From Guadua angustifolia (taxonomy: Eukaryota > Streptophyta > Magnoliopsida > Poales > Poaceae): a stretch of 64,000 nucleotides of DNA. The position numbers and the translations under genes were made by a program. This document shows, piece by piece, positions 46,701-57,790 of the stretch (its first letter is position 1; each line of letters starts with the position of its first letter). The stretch spans positions 6,386,001 to 6,450,000 of the forward strand of contig CM070511.1 of NCBI GenBank assembly GCA_036346375.1, given 5' to 3'. Under the pieces are notes generated by a model. The model made no database searches, was not told where the DNA came from, and was given only the letters and a program-made list of their open reading frames with translations.

Positions 46701-47185
46701 GCCGGCGGGGAAAAGAAGTGGTTTTAGGGTTAGACTTACTGTGGAGGTGGCGGTGCGTTTTACGGCCGTCTGATTCGTGATCGACGGCTGAGATGTGTTG
46801 GTGCTTAGGGTTTTCGGTTGCTAGGCCGAACTGTTGCGGAATAGGAACGGGCCGAGTTGAATGAATAGGGATTTCAGCCCATTCGGAGGGAAAGAAATTT
46901 AAATACATTTCCGAATTAAAGAGATTCCAGAAAAACCGAACAAACTCCAATAAATCCAAATAAATAGCAAATAAATTCGGAAAAATCTCCAAAAATACAA
47001 AAAAATCAAATAAATCACAAGGACCCCAAATAAAATAACAAATAATTAATTTGAGTTATAAATTATTCAAATTAAATCCTTGTTGACTTTAAAAATTCAA
47101 TTTAAGCTATATTTAATTCGAGAAAATTTTTCCGGGTTCGGGTTTTGAAATTCAAATCCAATAAACTGGAAATCGGAATGTTACA
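43768..47185 (-). repeat. E6 3' LTR, 3418 bp, outer end truncated
   Basis: It starts TGTAACATTCC on the minus strand at 47185. Position 43768 corresponds to 52278 in the 5' LTR, so the last 24-29 bases of the LTR are lost. Five ACGTGGC motifs lie at 45745-45822 on 10-11 bp spacing within the two groups. TATTTAAGG (minus strand) at about 46567-46576 is a candidate TATA box. No gene is seen. Confidence 0.93.
45745..45822. promoter_or_regulatory. Cluster of five ACGTGGC motifs in the E6 LTR
   Basis: ACGTGGC begins at 45745, 45756, 45796, 45806 and 45816. The same five occur in the other LTR at 54231, 54242, 54282, 54292 and 54302. ACGTGGC is the core of ABRE/G-box sites bound by plant bZIP factors. 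Whether they act on this LTR's promoter is inference. Confidence 0.5.
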
Positions 47186-47201
47186 AACCTCCCCCCCTAA
47201 C
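47186..47201 (-). other. E6 polypurine tract
   Basis: The minus strand reads GTTAGGGGGGGAGGTT immediately before the 3' LTR start. Confidence 0.87.
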
Positions 47202-47664
47202 AAGAAATCTCGACCCCGAGATTTGAGACTAACCAGGGAAAAAGGTTGGGGTAGTCTGCTCGATGTTCTTCCTCACGCTCCCAGGTGGCTTCTTCTTCTG
47301 GATGGTTGCTCCACTGCACCTTGCAGAACTTGATCACCTTGTTCCTTGTCCTGCGCTCAGCTTCCTCCAGAATTCTGATCGGATACTCAGGATAAGTCAG
47401 ATCTTCGTGCAAATCAACATCATCCACTTGCAACTGACTTTTAGGCACTCTGAGGCACTTCCTCAACTGTGACACATGGAAGACATTGTGCACATTCGAC
47501 AGGTGTGGTGGCAACTCCAGCTGATACGCCACTTCCCCACTTCTAGCTAGAATTGGGAAAGGTCCAATGAATCTCGGTGCCAACTTGCCACGAACTCCGA
47601 ATCGGCGCATACCTCTGAGCGGAGAAACCTTCAGATACACGTGATCACCAGGAGCAAAGGTCAA
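47197..47664 (-). CDS. E6 integrase C-terminus with chromodomain
   Basis: An open 155-residue stretch covers the end of pol. It has the GPF/Y-type module (KLAPRFIGPFPILARSGEVA), the VFHVSQLRKCLRVPK block, and a chromodomain with VIKFCKVQWSNHPEEEATWE. The stop is at 47197. It is separated from the catalytic core by a frameshift near 47670, so it is part of a broken pol, but this domain itself is intact and the best example in the window. Confidence 0.85.
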   Translation of the reverse strand: MTFAPGDHVYLKVSPLRGMRRFGVRGKLAPRFIGPFPILARSGEVAYQLELPPHLSNVHNVFHVSQLRKCLRVPKSQLQVDDVDLHEDLTYPEYPIRILEEAERRTRNKVIKFCKVQWSNHPEEEATWEREEEHRADYPNLFPWLVSNLGVEISC

Positions 47665-47677
47665 CGCCCTTCAGCGA

Positions 47678-48500
47678 TTATTTGCATAGCTCTTCTGCCT
47701 CGACTGCGCTGCCCTCAACCTCTCCTGAATCATCTTCACTTGATCCTCGGCACTGCTCTGAGAATGTAAGACCAAAGACTTGGCGATCTCTGTCTCGTGC
47801 CAGCAGTGGTGTCTGCACTTCCTCCCATCTGAGCCTCAAATGGTGCCATCGCAAGCGGCACGATAAATTTGTTGTTGTAGGAGAACTCGCATATGGCAAA
47901 ATCGATCCCAAGCTGGTTGCATTGGACGGTATACGAGCTCTCAACATGTCCTCCAGAATCTGATTCACCCGCTCGGTCATTCCATCCGTCTGAGGGTGAT
48001 AAGCTGTACTGAAATTCAGATTGGTACCTAATACTTCTTGTAACTTTTGCCAGAATCTAGATGTGAATTGGCTGCCCCGATCCGAAACAATCTTCCTGGG
48101 CACGCCATGCATACACACAATCCGAGTCATGTACAGCTCTGCGAGCTTATCCCCACTATAGCTTGTCCTCACCGGCAGGAAATGTGCAACCTTCGTCAGT
48201 CGATCCACGACAACCCAAATCGAGTCATAGCCTGACCTGGTCCTCGGAAGTCCTGTGATGAAATCCATGCCAATCTCTTCCCACTTCCACTCAGGTACTC
48301 TCAACGGCTGCAACAGACCTACTGGCCTCTGATGCTTAGCTTTGACTCGCTGGCACACATCGCACAAGGCTATGAACTTTGCAATTTCCTTCCTCATTCT
48401 CGGCCACCAATAAACATCTCGAAGATCATGATATATCTTGGTGTTGCCGGGATGAATCGATATCTTGACTTCGTGTGCTTCCTTGATATCAAGCTGCTTG
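47678..48500 (-). pseudogene. E6 integrase zinc-binding region and catalytic core
   Basis: The HHCC region ends with CDVCQRVKAKHQRPVGLLQP. The DDE core is visible in full, with Asp in GMDFITGLPRT, Asp in KIVSDRGSQFTSRFWQ and Glu in HPQTDGMTERVNQILED. The frame is open through the core but changes near 47940, where LRARIP is followed by unrelated residues. The first His residues lie upstream at about 48400-48470 in another frame. The catalytic triad is preserved. Confidence 0.88.
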
Positions 48501-48505
48501 AGCTC

Positions 48506-50086
48506 CTACGGTTCGGCACATAGATGCTCTTCCCAAGCCAAAGCTGTACCCTCTGATCTTCGAGAATCCGGGGCTTTTCCTTCCTTGATTCTTTCCTTGA
48601 TCTTGGCGGCTTCCATGTCGGACTTACGCATCTTCTTGATTTGATCTACAGTCGTTTGAACCTCCAAAGCGACAATGACCCTTCCTCTACCAATCCAGTT
48701 GAATATTTGAAACTCCTCATGCGAAGAAATTTGAACCATCAAAGTGTTGCAATGACTCTTTCGGCTCAGAGCATCAGCAACTACATTCGCCTTACCAGGA
48801 TGGTAGTGAATGCCCGCGTCATAGTCCTTTATCAGCTCTAACCATCTTCTTTGCCTCAAGTTCAGATCTGCCTGAGTGAAGATGTATTTCAGACTCTTAT
48901 AGTGCGTGAAGATCTCTTATCTGTTTCCAATGAGATAGTGCCTCGGATCTTCAGCGCATACTGCAATGACCAATTCGGATCATGGGTTGGGTAATTAGCC
49001 TCATGTAAGTGCTTAATTGCGCGAGGCGTATGCGACGACCTTGCCTCCTTGCATCAGCACACATCCAAGACCCTGCCTCGAAGCATCACAGTATATCTCA
49101 AAGCCTTTGTGAATGTCTGGACAGACTAACACTGGAGCTGTAGTCAACCTCTTCTTCAATTCCTGAAAGCTCTGCTCGCAAGCTTCACTCCACTCAAACT
49201 TCTTCTCTTTCTTCAGCAGCTGGGTTAGCGGTCTGGCAATCCTCGAGAAACCCTCGATGAATCTTCTATAATAACCAGCTAAACCCAAAAAACTCCTGAT
49301 ATCTGGCACCGACTCAGGCTGCTTCCAATCAAGCACATCCCTCACTTTGCTAGGGTCAACTGAGACTCCTCCGGCAGAAATCACATGACCTAGAAAAGCA
49401 ACCTCTGTCAACTAGAACTCGCACTTCCTGAACTTGGCATACAGCTGGTGACTTCGGAGCTTCTCTAAGACCATCCTCAAATGTCCTGCATGCTCAGACT
49501 CATCTCGAGAGTAGACAAGGATATCATCAATGAACACCACTACAAACTTATCCAGATAATCCATGAATACCTTGTTCATCAGATTCATGAAATACGCCGG
49601 GGCATTGGTCAGACCAAAGGACATGACTGTGTACTCATACAACCCATACCGAGTGGTGAAAGGCGGTCTTGGAATGTCTTGCGGCTGATCTTCACGATGG
49701 TATCGATCGCGAATCAATTTTGGAGAATATCAGGCTCCTTGGTGATCAAACAAGTCATAGATCCGAGGCAGTGGATACTTGTTCTTGATGGTGACTTCAT
49801 TCAGAGCTCTGTAATCGACGCACATCCTCAAGCTGTCGTCCTTCTTCTTCACAAGCAGCACCGGCGCTCCCCACGGCGACGAACTCGGACGAACAAATCC
49901 CTTCTCTTGCAGCTCTTCTATTTGCTTCTTCACCTCCGCGAGCTCATTCGCTGGCATGCGGTATGGCCTCTTGGAAATCGGAGCTGTACCCGGAACAAGC
50001 TCTATAATGAACTCGATCTCCGTCGGCGGCATGCTGGCGAATCCTCGGGGAATACATCGGGGTACTCGCTCACTCTGAGCACACAC
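48506..50086 (-). pseudogene. E6 reverse transcriptase and RNase H, broken
   Basis: The RT start is at 49730-50086 (ISKRPYRMPANELAEVKKQI, KKDDSLRMCVDYRALNE). The catalytic block FIDDILVYSR is within 49412-49717. The RT end and RNase H start are at 49013-49411 (MTEVAFLGHVISAGGVSVDP, YCDASRQGLGCVLMQ), and the RNase H end is at 48506-48859 (HYHPGKANVVADALSRK). Frameshifts lie near 49725, 49412, 48990 and 48870. Many are one- or two-base losses, and some could be sequence errors (see findings). Confidence 0.9.
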
Positions 50087-50089
50087 TCC

Positions 50090-50759
50090 AAGGTGACTTC
50101 CTTGACTTGTTCAACACGCACCTCTCACCCAATGACTTATCCGGCTTGAACTCCACTCGGATGCCCTCTGCATTGGTGAGAGTGATGGCTCATTGGCGCA
50201 ATCAATTTGACCCTTAAACTTGGTCAACAGGTCCATCCCAAGGATGACATCTAACCCCTTGAGTCAAGAGAATGAGATTTGCAAGAAATGCTACCCCATT
50301 GATGACTACGGTTGCACTTGGGCACACCAAATCCGTCCTCATCTCTTTTCCCGGTGATTGAACAATCATGGGAATCTTAAGAGCCAGAGTCTCAAAACCT
50401 AAACGATCAATAAAGCTCCTCGAAATAAAAAGAATGTGAAGCTCGAGAATCAAACAAAGGCATGGCGGTGTCGAATTGATGAAAGCGTGCCAAGTACCAC
50501 ATCCGGTGCATCCTGAGCCTCCTCTGCGATCACGTGGTTGACCGCCCTCTCCCAAAAAAGCTGCTGAGGCACAGGGGTGTGAGGCGTGCCACGTCTGATC
50601 CTGAGCTAGAGTCTTGGTGGTGGCTCCCAAGCTGAAAATCTTGGAAGTAGCAATTTGGCGCCTCTGTGGACAAGCTGTTAGCATAATGTCCCGATTGGTG
50701 GCGGTGAAGCCTTCAGACTCCTGCTGACCTTGGTGTTTCCTCTCTGCGGTGGCCAGCAA
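50090..50759 (-). pseudogene. E6 protease region, heavily frameshifted
   Basis: Fragments of the conserved protease region appear in several frames: IPMIVQSPGKEMRTDLVC and INGVAFLANLILLT in 50214-50759. The catalytic DSGASHSF segment near 50430-50460 is only partly recognisable. The zinc knuckle is not clearly readable. The density of short deletions is higher than in E1. Confidence 0.7.
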
Positions 50760-51696
50760 GCTGCAGTCCTGGCTGGCTGGCGCGGACGGGAAGTAAGTCT
50801 TGCAGTGCTCCTGGGCAGTGTCTGCTGACTGATGTGGTGGGAAGCGTGGCGAGATCCACTAGCTCCTGCTTTGAGGCCGGAAGGCCATCTTCCTCTTCTT
50901 GCGACTTCATGGCTTGCGTGAGCATCCTCTGCACTAGGGCCTTGTTCACCATGTGCTGGAAGTTGGGGAAGTCAAAGGCCACAAGCTGGACCTTGATGTC
51001 AGGATCCAAACCCTCCATGAACCTCCAGATCTTGGCGCTGTCAGTAGCCACATCCTCAGGCGCATACCTCGCCCGGTGAGTGAGCCAGGTGAGGTACTCG
51101 AGACACTCTGGCTCCCCAGCCGACTTCTGAACTCCCTCTTCTTCATCTCAATGATGCCCCGGGACATGAGCGATCTGAAGGCCTCGAGAGAACTCCTCCC
51201 AAGTGATCGCTGGGCATCTGATGGCAACCACGATGGTTGTCCCACCAAGTGGCGGCTCGCCCTTGGTGATGGTGGCGTGAGAGCACCTTCTCTCTTTCAT
51301 TGCACTGAGCAAGCTGCAGCTTCTTCTCAATGTCTCTCAGCCAGTCGTCTGCCTCCAAGGGCTCTCCTGCTCCGGCAAACGTTGGTGGCCGAGTCCTCAT
51401 GAACTCACCAAGCCTCGACTACTGGTGAAAAAGTTGGCCAGAAATTTGGTCTTTGGCTCTGAGTTGTTCACCACGTTACGTGCCGATTACTGCGATGGCT
51501 GTAGCTACATGGCCATCATCTGCTGCAGATCGACCATCTGGGGCTGAACAGGTGGTGGTGGGGGCGGTGGCAGCTCAGACTCTGTTGTACTGTTTGATGC
51601 AGTGGAATCCTGTTTGCTCGATGTAGCTTCTTGGAGCCACGACCCACGACCTCTGCCTCTGCCTCTGCCTCTGCGGCCACTTCCTTGGCTATCCAT
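50713..51696 (-). pseudogene. E6 gag, frameshifted
   Basis: The start is taken at the ATG at 51696 (MDSQGSGRRGRGRGRGRG), an Arg/Gly repeat made by CTCTGC units. A Pro-rich segment follows, then the gag domain in pieces: ADDWLRDIEKKLQLAQCNE (51143-51400) and DSAKIWRFMEGLDPDIKVQL (50713-51051). At least three frame changes occur. No other ATG before the gag domain fits as well. Confidence 0.82.
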
Positions 51697-52231
51697 ACGA
51701 AGCAATGGCCAAGGAAAAGTTGAATTCTGAACAAGAGGAAAAGCAAAAGATAAGGAGAGAAGGGAAAAGATAGCCATTCCAGGCAAGACGAAAAACAAGA
51801 ATTCTCACGAAAGGTGGCTGCAGCACATTGCCTAGGGCAGGTGCACAACACACCCAACAAGCAAACAATAAAACCAATAAACTCCGGTTACTACGCGAAA
51901 AGAAGTTGACATGGGCACTATTAACTTATTCTTCATAGCCCTTCCATCAACATGATGGTCCGGTAGCTCCTGCCATCGGTCTTGTGGAGAGCCTTGCTCG
52001 TCATCTTCGTTGTTTGGCATACTTGCAAAAGATCATAAACTTAAGGATATTTCATGGGGTAAGATCAAATTTAAATTTCAAAATAATATTCCAGAAAAGG
52101 AAAGAAGTAAGAGCCTGAGAATAAGGTAAGAGGAGACAATCTATTAATTACCAATTTGTTGGTTTAATTTAGAAAATAATTTTGAACTTCTAACGACCAT
52201 TCTAACTAGGGTTGCGACCTACAGTCGATAT
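51697..52231. other. E6 leader between primer site and gag
   Basis: About 535 bp. A 62-codon ORF on the minus strand (51832-52020, MPNNEDDEQGSPQDRWQELP) lies upstream of gag. It could be an upstream ORF or chance; I cannot support a function. Confidence 0.45.
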
Positions 52232-52244
52232 GGCTTTGATACCA
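52232..52244 (-). other. E6 primer binding site (initiator tRNA-Met-like)
   Basis: The minus strand reads TGGTATCAAAGCC, one mismatch from the initiator tRNA-Met site, four bases from the LTR end at 52249. Confidence 0.88.
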
Positions 52245-52248
52245 CCTC

Positions 52249-55200
52249 TGTGGGGACCCGGATTTCCAAATCCGACCCTCGTGTTTCAAAGCGCTAGTCG
52301 AGAACAGCTAAGCGCTGCGATTCGTCTGATGATGATAACACAGACATATCAAAAGTAAATAACGATAATAAGCAAAAGAGTGTAACAACATAAACATCCA
52401 TCATCACCTTATTACAAGTATGGAGCCTTACGGCAAGTGAAAATGTAGCGGTGAAATGTAGAACAAAAAGAGCCAATCGGTATGCCCACAGACAACAGAC
52501 TAAGATGCGCTCCTAGAAGATCGAGTCGTCCTCCTCATCATAGTCTTCACCACTAATGTCGAGCGATTACAGCGCTGCTCACGATCTCTTCATCGCTTTA
52601 TGGAATAAAGCCCCCAATGAAAGCGAGGGTGAGTATGCAACATACTACTTAAGTCTTGGAAACTTAATGCAAATAACTAAATGCATGGCTTAAACAAAGG
52701 ATGGCATATAGGGTTCATTTGCATAAAGCAAAATTGAAATTTAAATACAAGTAATAATTTCATAAAGCGACATTTAACAAAATGTAAATAGCATAATTAA
52801 TTAAATTTTGAAGTATAACAATTTTCGGGTTCCATCTACGGTTGGCTCTAGCCGCCAAACTAAATCAGGGAGCTCGGTAGCTCATGATTCCCAACTCACA
52901 TTTTCATTTTAAACCAAATCATCATTTTCCATTTAAAACCAAAAACCGGAAAATCTACTATGTGAAAGCGTTCACGCTTGCCCTTGTCGTGGGCATAGCT
53001 ACTTAAGTAGTTTTAAGACTCTGCGGTGGTACACTTTACCCACACGACATGATCAACCCCTTGCGCCATGCAATTAACACACTTCCTTTGGTGTGTCGGC
53101 GAGGAGATCATGACAAGGCCTTACAATGCATATACGCTCTGACTCGCCGCTAAGGTTTCACATTGGTAGGGCTACTCGCTTGATCGAAGCCCCTCTTGCG
53201 CCTTGCAAGTGTCATCTGACAAACTCGCCTGACCCATTGGCGAAGTCAAATAACGATACATGCAAATTACTTAGCAGTCGTACCCATATAGACATGTGGT
53301 TGTCTTGTATAGCATGGCCCATGGTGACTACGATCGGTCCTTAATTGACTAGGGCGGACAATCACATTCCAAAATTTTGTGCATCCGCACCGCCATTCAA
53401 CCAATCCGCCCGGTCTAAATCATTTTCACTTTTAATTTTCAAATTAATACCAGCAACACCAATTGCCATACATTTCATAAATCATTTTGAATCAAGAATG
53501 AAATCATTTCCATAATGGTAAGATGTACCGGCGTGATTAAGCATGGCTAAGCATTTTCTACCGTTCCCATAGCAAGATTAATTACCATTAATTACAGTAA
53601 TTAGTTTTCCTAGGGTGTCAATGGTTGTCAACATGAATGTCAATGTGGTTATAACAATTTGGCATTTATCTAAGCATTTAAAATGACATTAAAATACAAT
53701 TCATAATTCAAATAGCATGCAATAATTTAAAAACAAAATAGCATTTCATAAACTTGGGTTCAACATGGTCAAGGAGACTTGCGTTCACCCTCTACCGCTG
53801 CTGCAACCTCTGCTGGATGCTCCTCTCGCTCAACAGGTAAATCGTCTACCTTGAAACCATAAATCGAGGCAAAACAATAAATATACAGAAATAAATACAA
53901 TTCAAAAATTCATAAAAATGACACCAACAGATAGATCTTGATTTTATATGAATTTAGAAATTTGAATCGTTCGAATCGGAGTTCGAACGGAGGAGAACGG
54001 GGCTTCCGAAGTTTAAATGGAAGAAAATCAGAAAAATAAACAGAAGGTGACACGTGTCGCGCTGTGATTGGTTGATTATTCGGATTTTCTTGGATTTAAC
54101 AGCGATTAAACGGAGGAAATTGTGTCGCTGACATGCGGGGTCCACACGTCAGTGACACAGATCTCGGCTCGTGGCGATGACGTGTCTGTGAGGTGGCGAA
54201 CACTTGGGCGCTAAAGTATGCGTGGCAGTGACGTGGCGTGTACGTGGCGGTGACATGGCGGTCATGGGTTAAATAAGGCTGACGTGGCGCAACGTGGCAT
54301 GACGTGGCGCCGATGTGGCGAACACATGGCGTGATGACATGGCACTAGGGCGTACATGACAGTGATGTGGCGCCAACGTGCAACACACATGGCGACACCA
54401 CGAGCTATGGCGGTGGTGGCGTGTCGTGGCGTGAGGTGAGGTGAGGTGGTGCGTCGTGGCGGACACATGGCCAAGTGGGGTTGATGTGGCGCCACATGGC
54501 GATGACATGGCAGAAGCAAGCGACACGGCGACCACGGCGGCGGCGGGGATGCCGCGAAGACGAGCCGAGTGTCAATGAAGTGGCGCGCCGCGTCTCACCT
54601 TGCGGCGCCGCAGCGGCGGACACTGCGATAGTAACAGTAATGGCGTTGGCTCGGGGAAGGGTCTTCTGCGGGTAGGCGTGGCGTTGATCCGGCCGTCCGA
54701 AAGCGTCCGGCGAGGAAAAGAACTTCGCGAAGGGGCGGAGGACACCACGGCGGCAGTGGCGGCGCTTCTTTTACGGTCGAGCGGCGGCACACAAACGCGT
54801 TGAGCGGCCAAGCCGTCGGTGAAGGAGTTAGCGAATTAGATGGAGGGTGAAAAGATGAACTCGATGACACCAAAAGGAGTGGCGGAGACTCACCGACGTT
54901 GAGGGAAACGGCGGAGAAACCTTGCGCACGGTAGGCCAACTCCGGCGAGGTCACACGGCCACCAAACGGCGTTTCTGCCGGAGAGAAAAGAGGGGAAAGG
55001 GGCGGCGCGGAGAGGGGAGCACGGTTCGGAAGTCGGTGTGGCCTTAAATAGGCTAGGGTTGCGGGAAATGGCACGGAAAGCGATGTTGGTCGGGCGGCGC
55101 GAGTTCTGGGTGGCGGTGCTAGGGGTTTGATTCTGAGGGTGATGTGGCGCTCGGTGACCGTAGGATCGGATCGGCCGTGAGGAAAAAGTGGTTTAGGGTT

Positions 55201-55652
55201 AGACTTCTTGTGGAGGTGGCGGTCGTTTCTGGCCGTCGATTAAATGATCGATGGCTGAGATGTGTTGGTGCTTAGGGTTTTCGGTTGCTGGGCCGAACTG
55301 TTGCGGAATAGGAACGGGCCGAGTTGAATGAATAGGGATTTCGGCCCATTCGGAGGGAAAGAAATTTAAATACATTTCCGAATTAAAGAGATTCCAGAAA
55401 AACCGAACAAACTCCAATAAATCCAAATAAATAGCAAATAAATTTGGAAAAATCTCCAAAAATATAGAAAAATCAAATAAATCACAAGGACCCCAAATAA
55501 AATAACAAATAATTAATTTGAGTTATAAATTATTCAAATTAAATCCTTGTTGACTTTAAAAATTCAATTTAAGCTATATTTAATTCGAGAAAATTTTTCC
55601 GGGTTCGGGTTTTGAAATTCAAATCCAATAAACTGAAAATCGGAATGTTACA
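52249..55652 (-). repeat. E6 5' LTR, 3404 bp
   Basis: Starts TGTAACATTCC (minus strand, 55652) and ends GTCCCCACA (52249). It aligns to 43768-47185 throughout, but has many single- and few-base losses (for example GCTCCGG to GCTCGG near 52875, and TGTCCGTGG to TGTCGTGG near 52990). The five ACGTGGC motifs are conserved. Confidence 0.93.
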
Positions 55653-55799
55653 GCTGCAGGGCTTAGCAGAGCAAGCTAGAGGCCTTTTATGATGGGCATG
55701 GTGAGATGCCCGTACTCCCGAAGGAAGGTGAGCAACTCGATAGGGTCAATGCCAGGACTGACCTCGATGACCTCGACCTAGAGTTCCAGCAGGGCGACC
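55653..55799 (+). repeat. 147-bp flanking duplication, right copy
   Basis: Begins GCTGCAGGGCTTAGCAG directly at the E6 LTR start and ends CAGGGCGACC, then continues into E5 sequence toward protease (RRIDVIFGGSSTYQSRREFK). It is the copy that remains connected to the rest of E5. Confidence 0.95.
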
Positions 55800-55914
55800 G
55801 TCGGATCGATGTCATCTTCGGTGGCTCGTCAACATATCAATCCCGACGTGAGTTCAAGGCGCTCTGCGCCTTGTCTATCAAGCTATATTTGGGAGGCCCA
55901 TCGATCGACCACAA

Positions 55915-56571
55915 GTGAAATTTGGTGCCATGATCACTTTCTCGGGGGAGGATGCCCCCCAAGGTATGGCTAAGGATCTAAAAACCGCCTTGGTCGTGAC
56001 CCCGACCATCAGCAACACCATGGTCGGGCGCATCATGGTCGATGGGGGAAGCTCTCTCAATCTATTCCAAACAAGCACGCTCGACCGGATGCAGATTCCC
56101 CGGTCGAAGGTCAAGAACATTGCAGTTCCATTCTTCGGGATTGTCCCAGGGAGTTCGACCACCCCTCTTGGGCAAGTGGTCTTGCCCGTCACCTTCAGCG
56201 ACTCGGACAACTTTCGCACCGAGCTTATCACTTTCGAGGTGGTCGAAGGGGATCTCCCGTACAACGCCATCCTCGGGTGGCCAGCGTTGATCAAGTTCAT
56301 GGCGGCCAACCACTACGACCATCGCTGCATGAAGCTCCTAGGCCGTAACGGCGTCATCACGGTGCGGGGCGATCTCATGGTGACGCACGGGTGTGAGACC
56401 AAGGCCTTGGCCCTCGCCGGTATGTTGCCCCAGCGAGTTCCCGAGGTAACTGTGAAGAGTACCCGCCAGAAGGCGGCGATCCAACCCAGTGGGTCGACGA
56501 AAGCTGTGCCGCTCGAAGATGGTGACTCGACCAAGTGTATTCACATCTCGACTGAGTTGAGTTCCAAATAG
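55915..56571 (+). CDS. E5 protease and flanking polyprotein segment
   Basis: An open 218-residue stretch with the Tat-type protease motif VDGGSSLNLF, in which the usual DTG/DSG is DGG, and the ILGWPALIKFMA block near residue 125. Retropepsins process the polyprotein. It ends at 56571, just short of the RT region, and the upstream frame is broken near 55916, so it is a fragment rather than a complete gene. Confidence 0.8.
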   Translation: MKFGAMITFSGEDAPQGMAKDLKTALVVTPTISNTMVGRIMVDGGSSLNLFQTSTLDRMQIPRSKVKNIAVPFFGIVPGSSTTPLGQVVLPVTFSDSDNFRTELITFEVVEGDLPYNAILGWPALIKFMAANHYDHRCMKLLGRNGVITVRGDLMVTHGCETKALALAGMLPQRVPEVTVKSTRQKAAIQPSGSTKAVPLEDGDSTKCIHISTELSSK

Positions 56572-56681
56572 GAACTCGAGCTCGTCACCTTCCTCCGCAC
56601 CAATAAGAGCATATTAAGCAGGGCGGCGGACATGCGGGTGTCTGAGGAGGTGGTCGAACACAGATTACAAGTCTTGGCCCA

Positions 56682-57377
56682 TTGTTGGCCCGTCTTGAGC
56701 TTCATCGCCTCTCTCCTAAGAAGGTTGCTATAATCAGGGAGAATCTCGACAAACTTCTGAAGGCCAGCTTCATTCGTGAGATCAATTACTCTGAGTGGCT
56801 GGCCAACCCAGTCATCGTGCAGAAGAAAGGCGGGAAGCGGCGGATATGCGTCCACCACATGGGTTTGAATTCGGTGTTCCCAAAATATAATTTTTCCCTT
56901 CCCTGCATCGACCAGATCGTCGATTCCACTACGAATGCCAAGATGTTGAGCTTCCTGGACACCTACTCTGGGTATCATCAAATCAAGTTGGTGGTCGGTG
57001 ACGAGAGTAAGACATCATTCATTACACCATTTCGCACATACTACTACACAACTATGTCGTTTGGTCTCCGAAATGCCGGTGCGACATTCCAGCGCCTGAT
57101 AACCAAGACGCTCGACCCCCAGATCGTCCGCAACCTCGAGGTCTACATAGACGACATCATCGTCAAGAGCTCCTCTGAAGACAATCACGTTCAAGACCTT
57201 GAAGAGACCTTCGCCAACCTAAACAAGCATAGGATCAAGCTTAATCCTGAGAAATGTGTATTTGGCGCTGCATCAGGAAAGGTGCTCGGCTACATGATCG
57301 GGGGCTCAGGAGTTGGTCCGAACCCAGAGAAAATCGAGGCGATCGAGAAAATGGCTCCCCCAAGTTCAGTAAGGTAG
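56682..57377 (+). CDS. E5 reverse transcriptase fragment
   Basis: The open 231-residue stretch holds most of the RT palm and fingers: ASFIREINYSEWLANPVIVQ, RRICVHHMGLNSVFPKYNF, SFLDTYSGYHQIKL and the catalytic YIDDIIVKSS (from about 57143). A normal RT has VDYT/R at the HHMG position, so that segment is altered. It stops at 57377 and RNase H continues in another frame. Confidence 0.87.
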   Translation: MLARLELHRLSPKKVAIIRENLDKLLKASFIREINYSEWLANPVIVQKKGGKRRICVHHMGLNSVFPKYNFSLPCIDQIVDSTTNAKMLSFLDTYSGYHQIKLVVGDESKTSFITPFRTYYYTTMSFGLRNAGATFQRLITKTLDPQIVRNLEVYIDDIIVKSSSEDNHVQDLEETFANLNKHRIKLNPEKCVFGAASGKVLGYMIGGSGVGPNPEKIEAIEKMAPPSSVR

Positions 57378-57790
57378 GTGCAGTGCCTTACCGGCCGCAT
57401 GGCTGCCCTCAATCGGTTCATCTCGAGGCTCGGTGAGCGTGGGTTACCGTTCTTCAAGGCCTTGCGCAAACAAGAAAACTTCGAGTGGATGCCCGAGGCA
57501 CAGCGATCCTTCGACGAGTTAAAGGTATACCTCTCAAGTCCACCTTTGCTCATGACTTCGCAGCCAGGTGAAAAACTGTTGCTCTACCTCGCGGCCACTA
57601 CCCAAACTGTCAGCGCCATCTTGGTGGCCGAGCGGGAGGCATGACAGCACTCGATCTACTACATCAGCGAAGTTCTTCATGGTCCAAAGGAGCGTTACCC
57701 CAGTCGAAGTTGTTATCGCCCTCCTCATGGCCAGCGCAAGCTTCGGTACTATTTCTAGGCTCACTCTGTGGTCATTAGAGCAACTTCCCA
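57378..57790 (+). pseudogene. E5 first RNase H, degenerate
   Basis: LNRFISRLGERGLPFFKALR and EKLLLYLAATTQTVSAILVA mark the RT-RNase H connection and first RNase H. The frame ends at 57644 and resumes in others. In Tat elements the first RNase H is often degenerate and a second one follows, as here. Confidence 0.78.

Larger units (their letters stand above)
43768..55652 (-). mobile_element. E6: Tekay-like Ty3-gypsy element inside E5
   Basis: Minus strand: 5' LTR 52249-55652, primer site, gag, protease, RT, RNase H, integrase with chromodomain, polypurine tract, and 3' LTR 43768-47185. The integrase catalytic residues and chromodomain are well preserved, while gag, protease and RT contain many small deletions. 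The last 24-29 bp of the 3' LTR are missing. No extra ORF is seen before gag, unlike E1 and E3. Confidence 0.93.

Noticed and set aside
51640..51680. CTCTGC tandem repeat as a microsatellite regulator
   Set aside because: It encodes the Arg/Gly repeat at the start of E6 gag in frame, so it is explained as coding low complexity.
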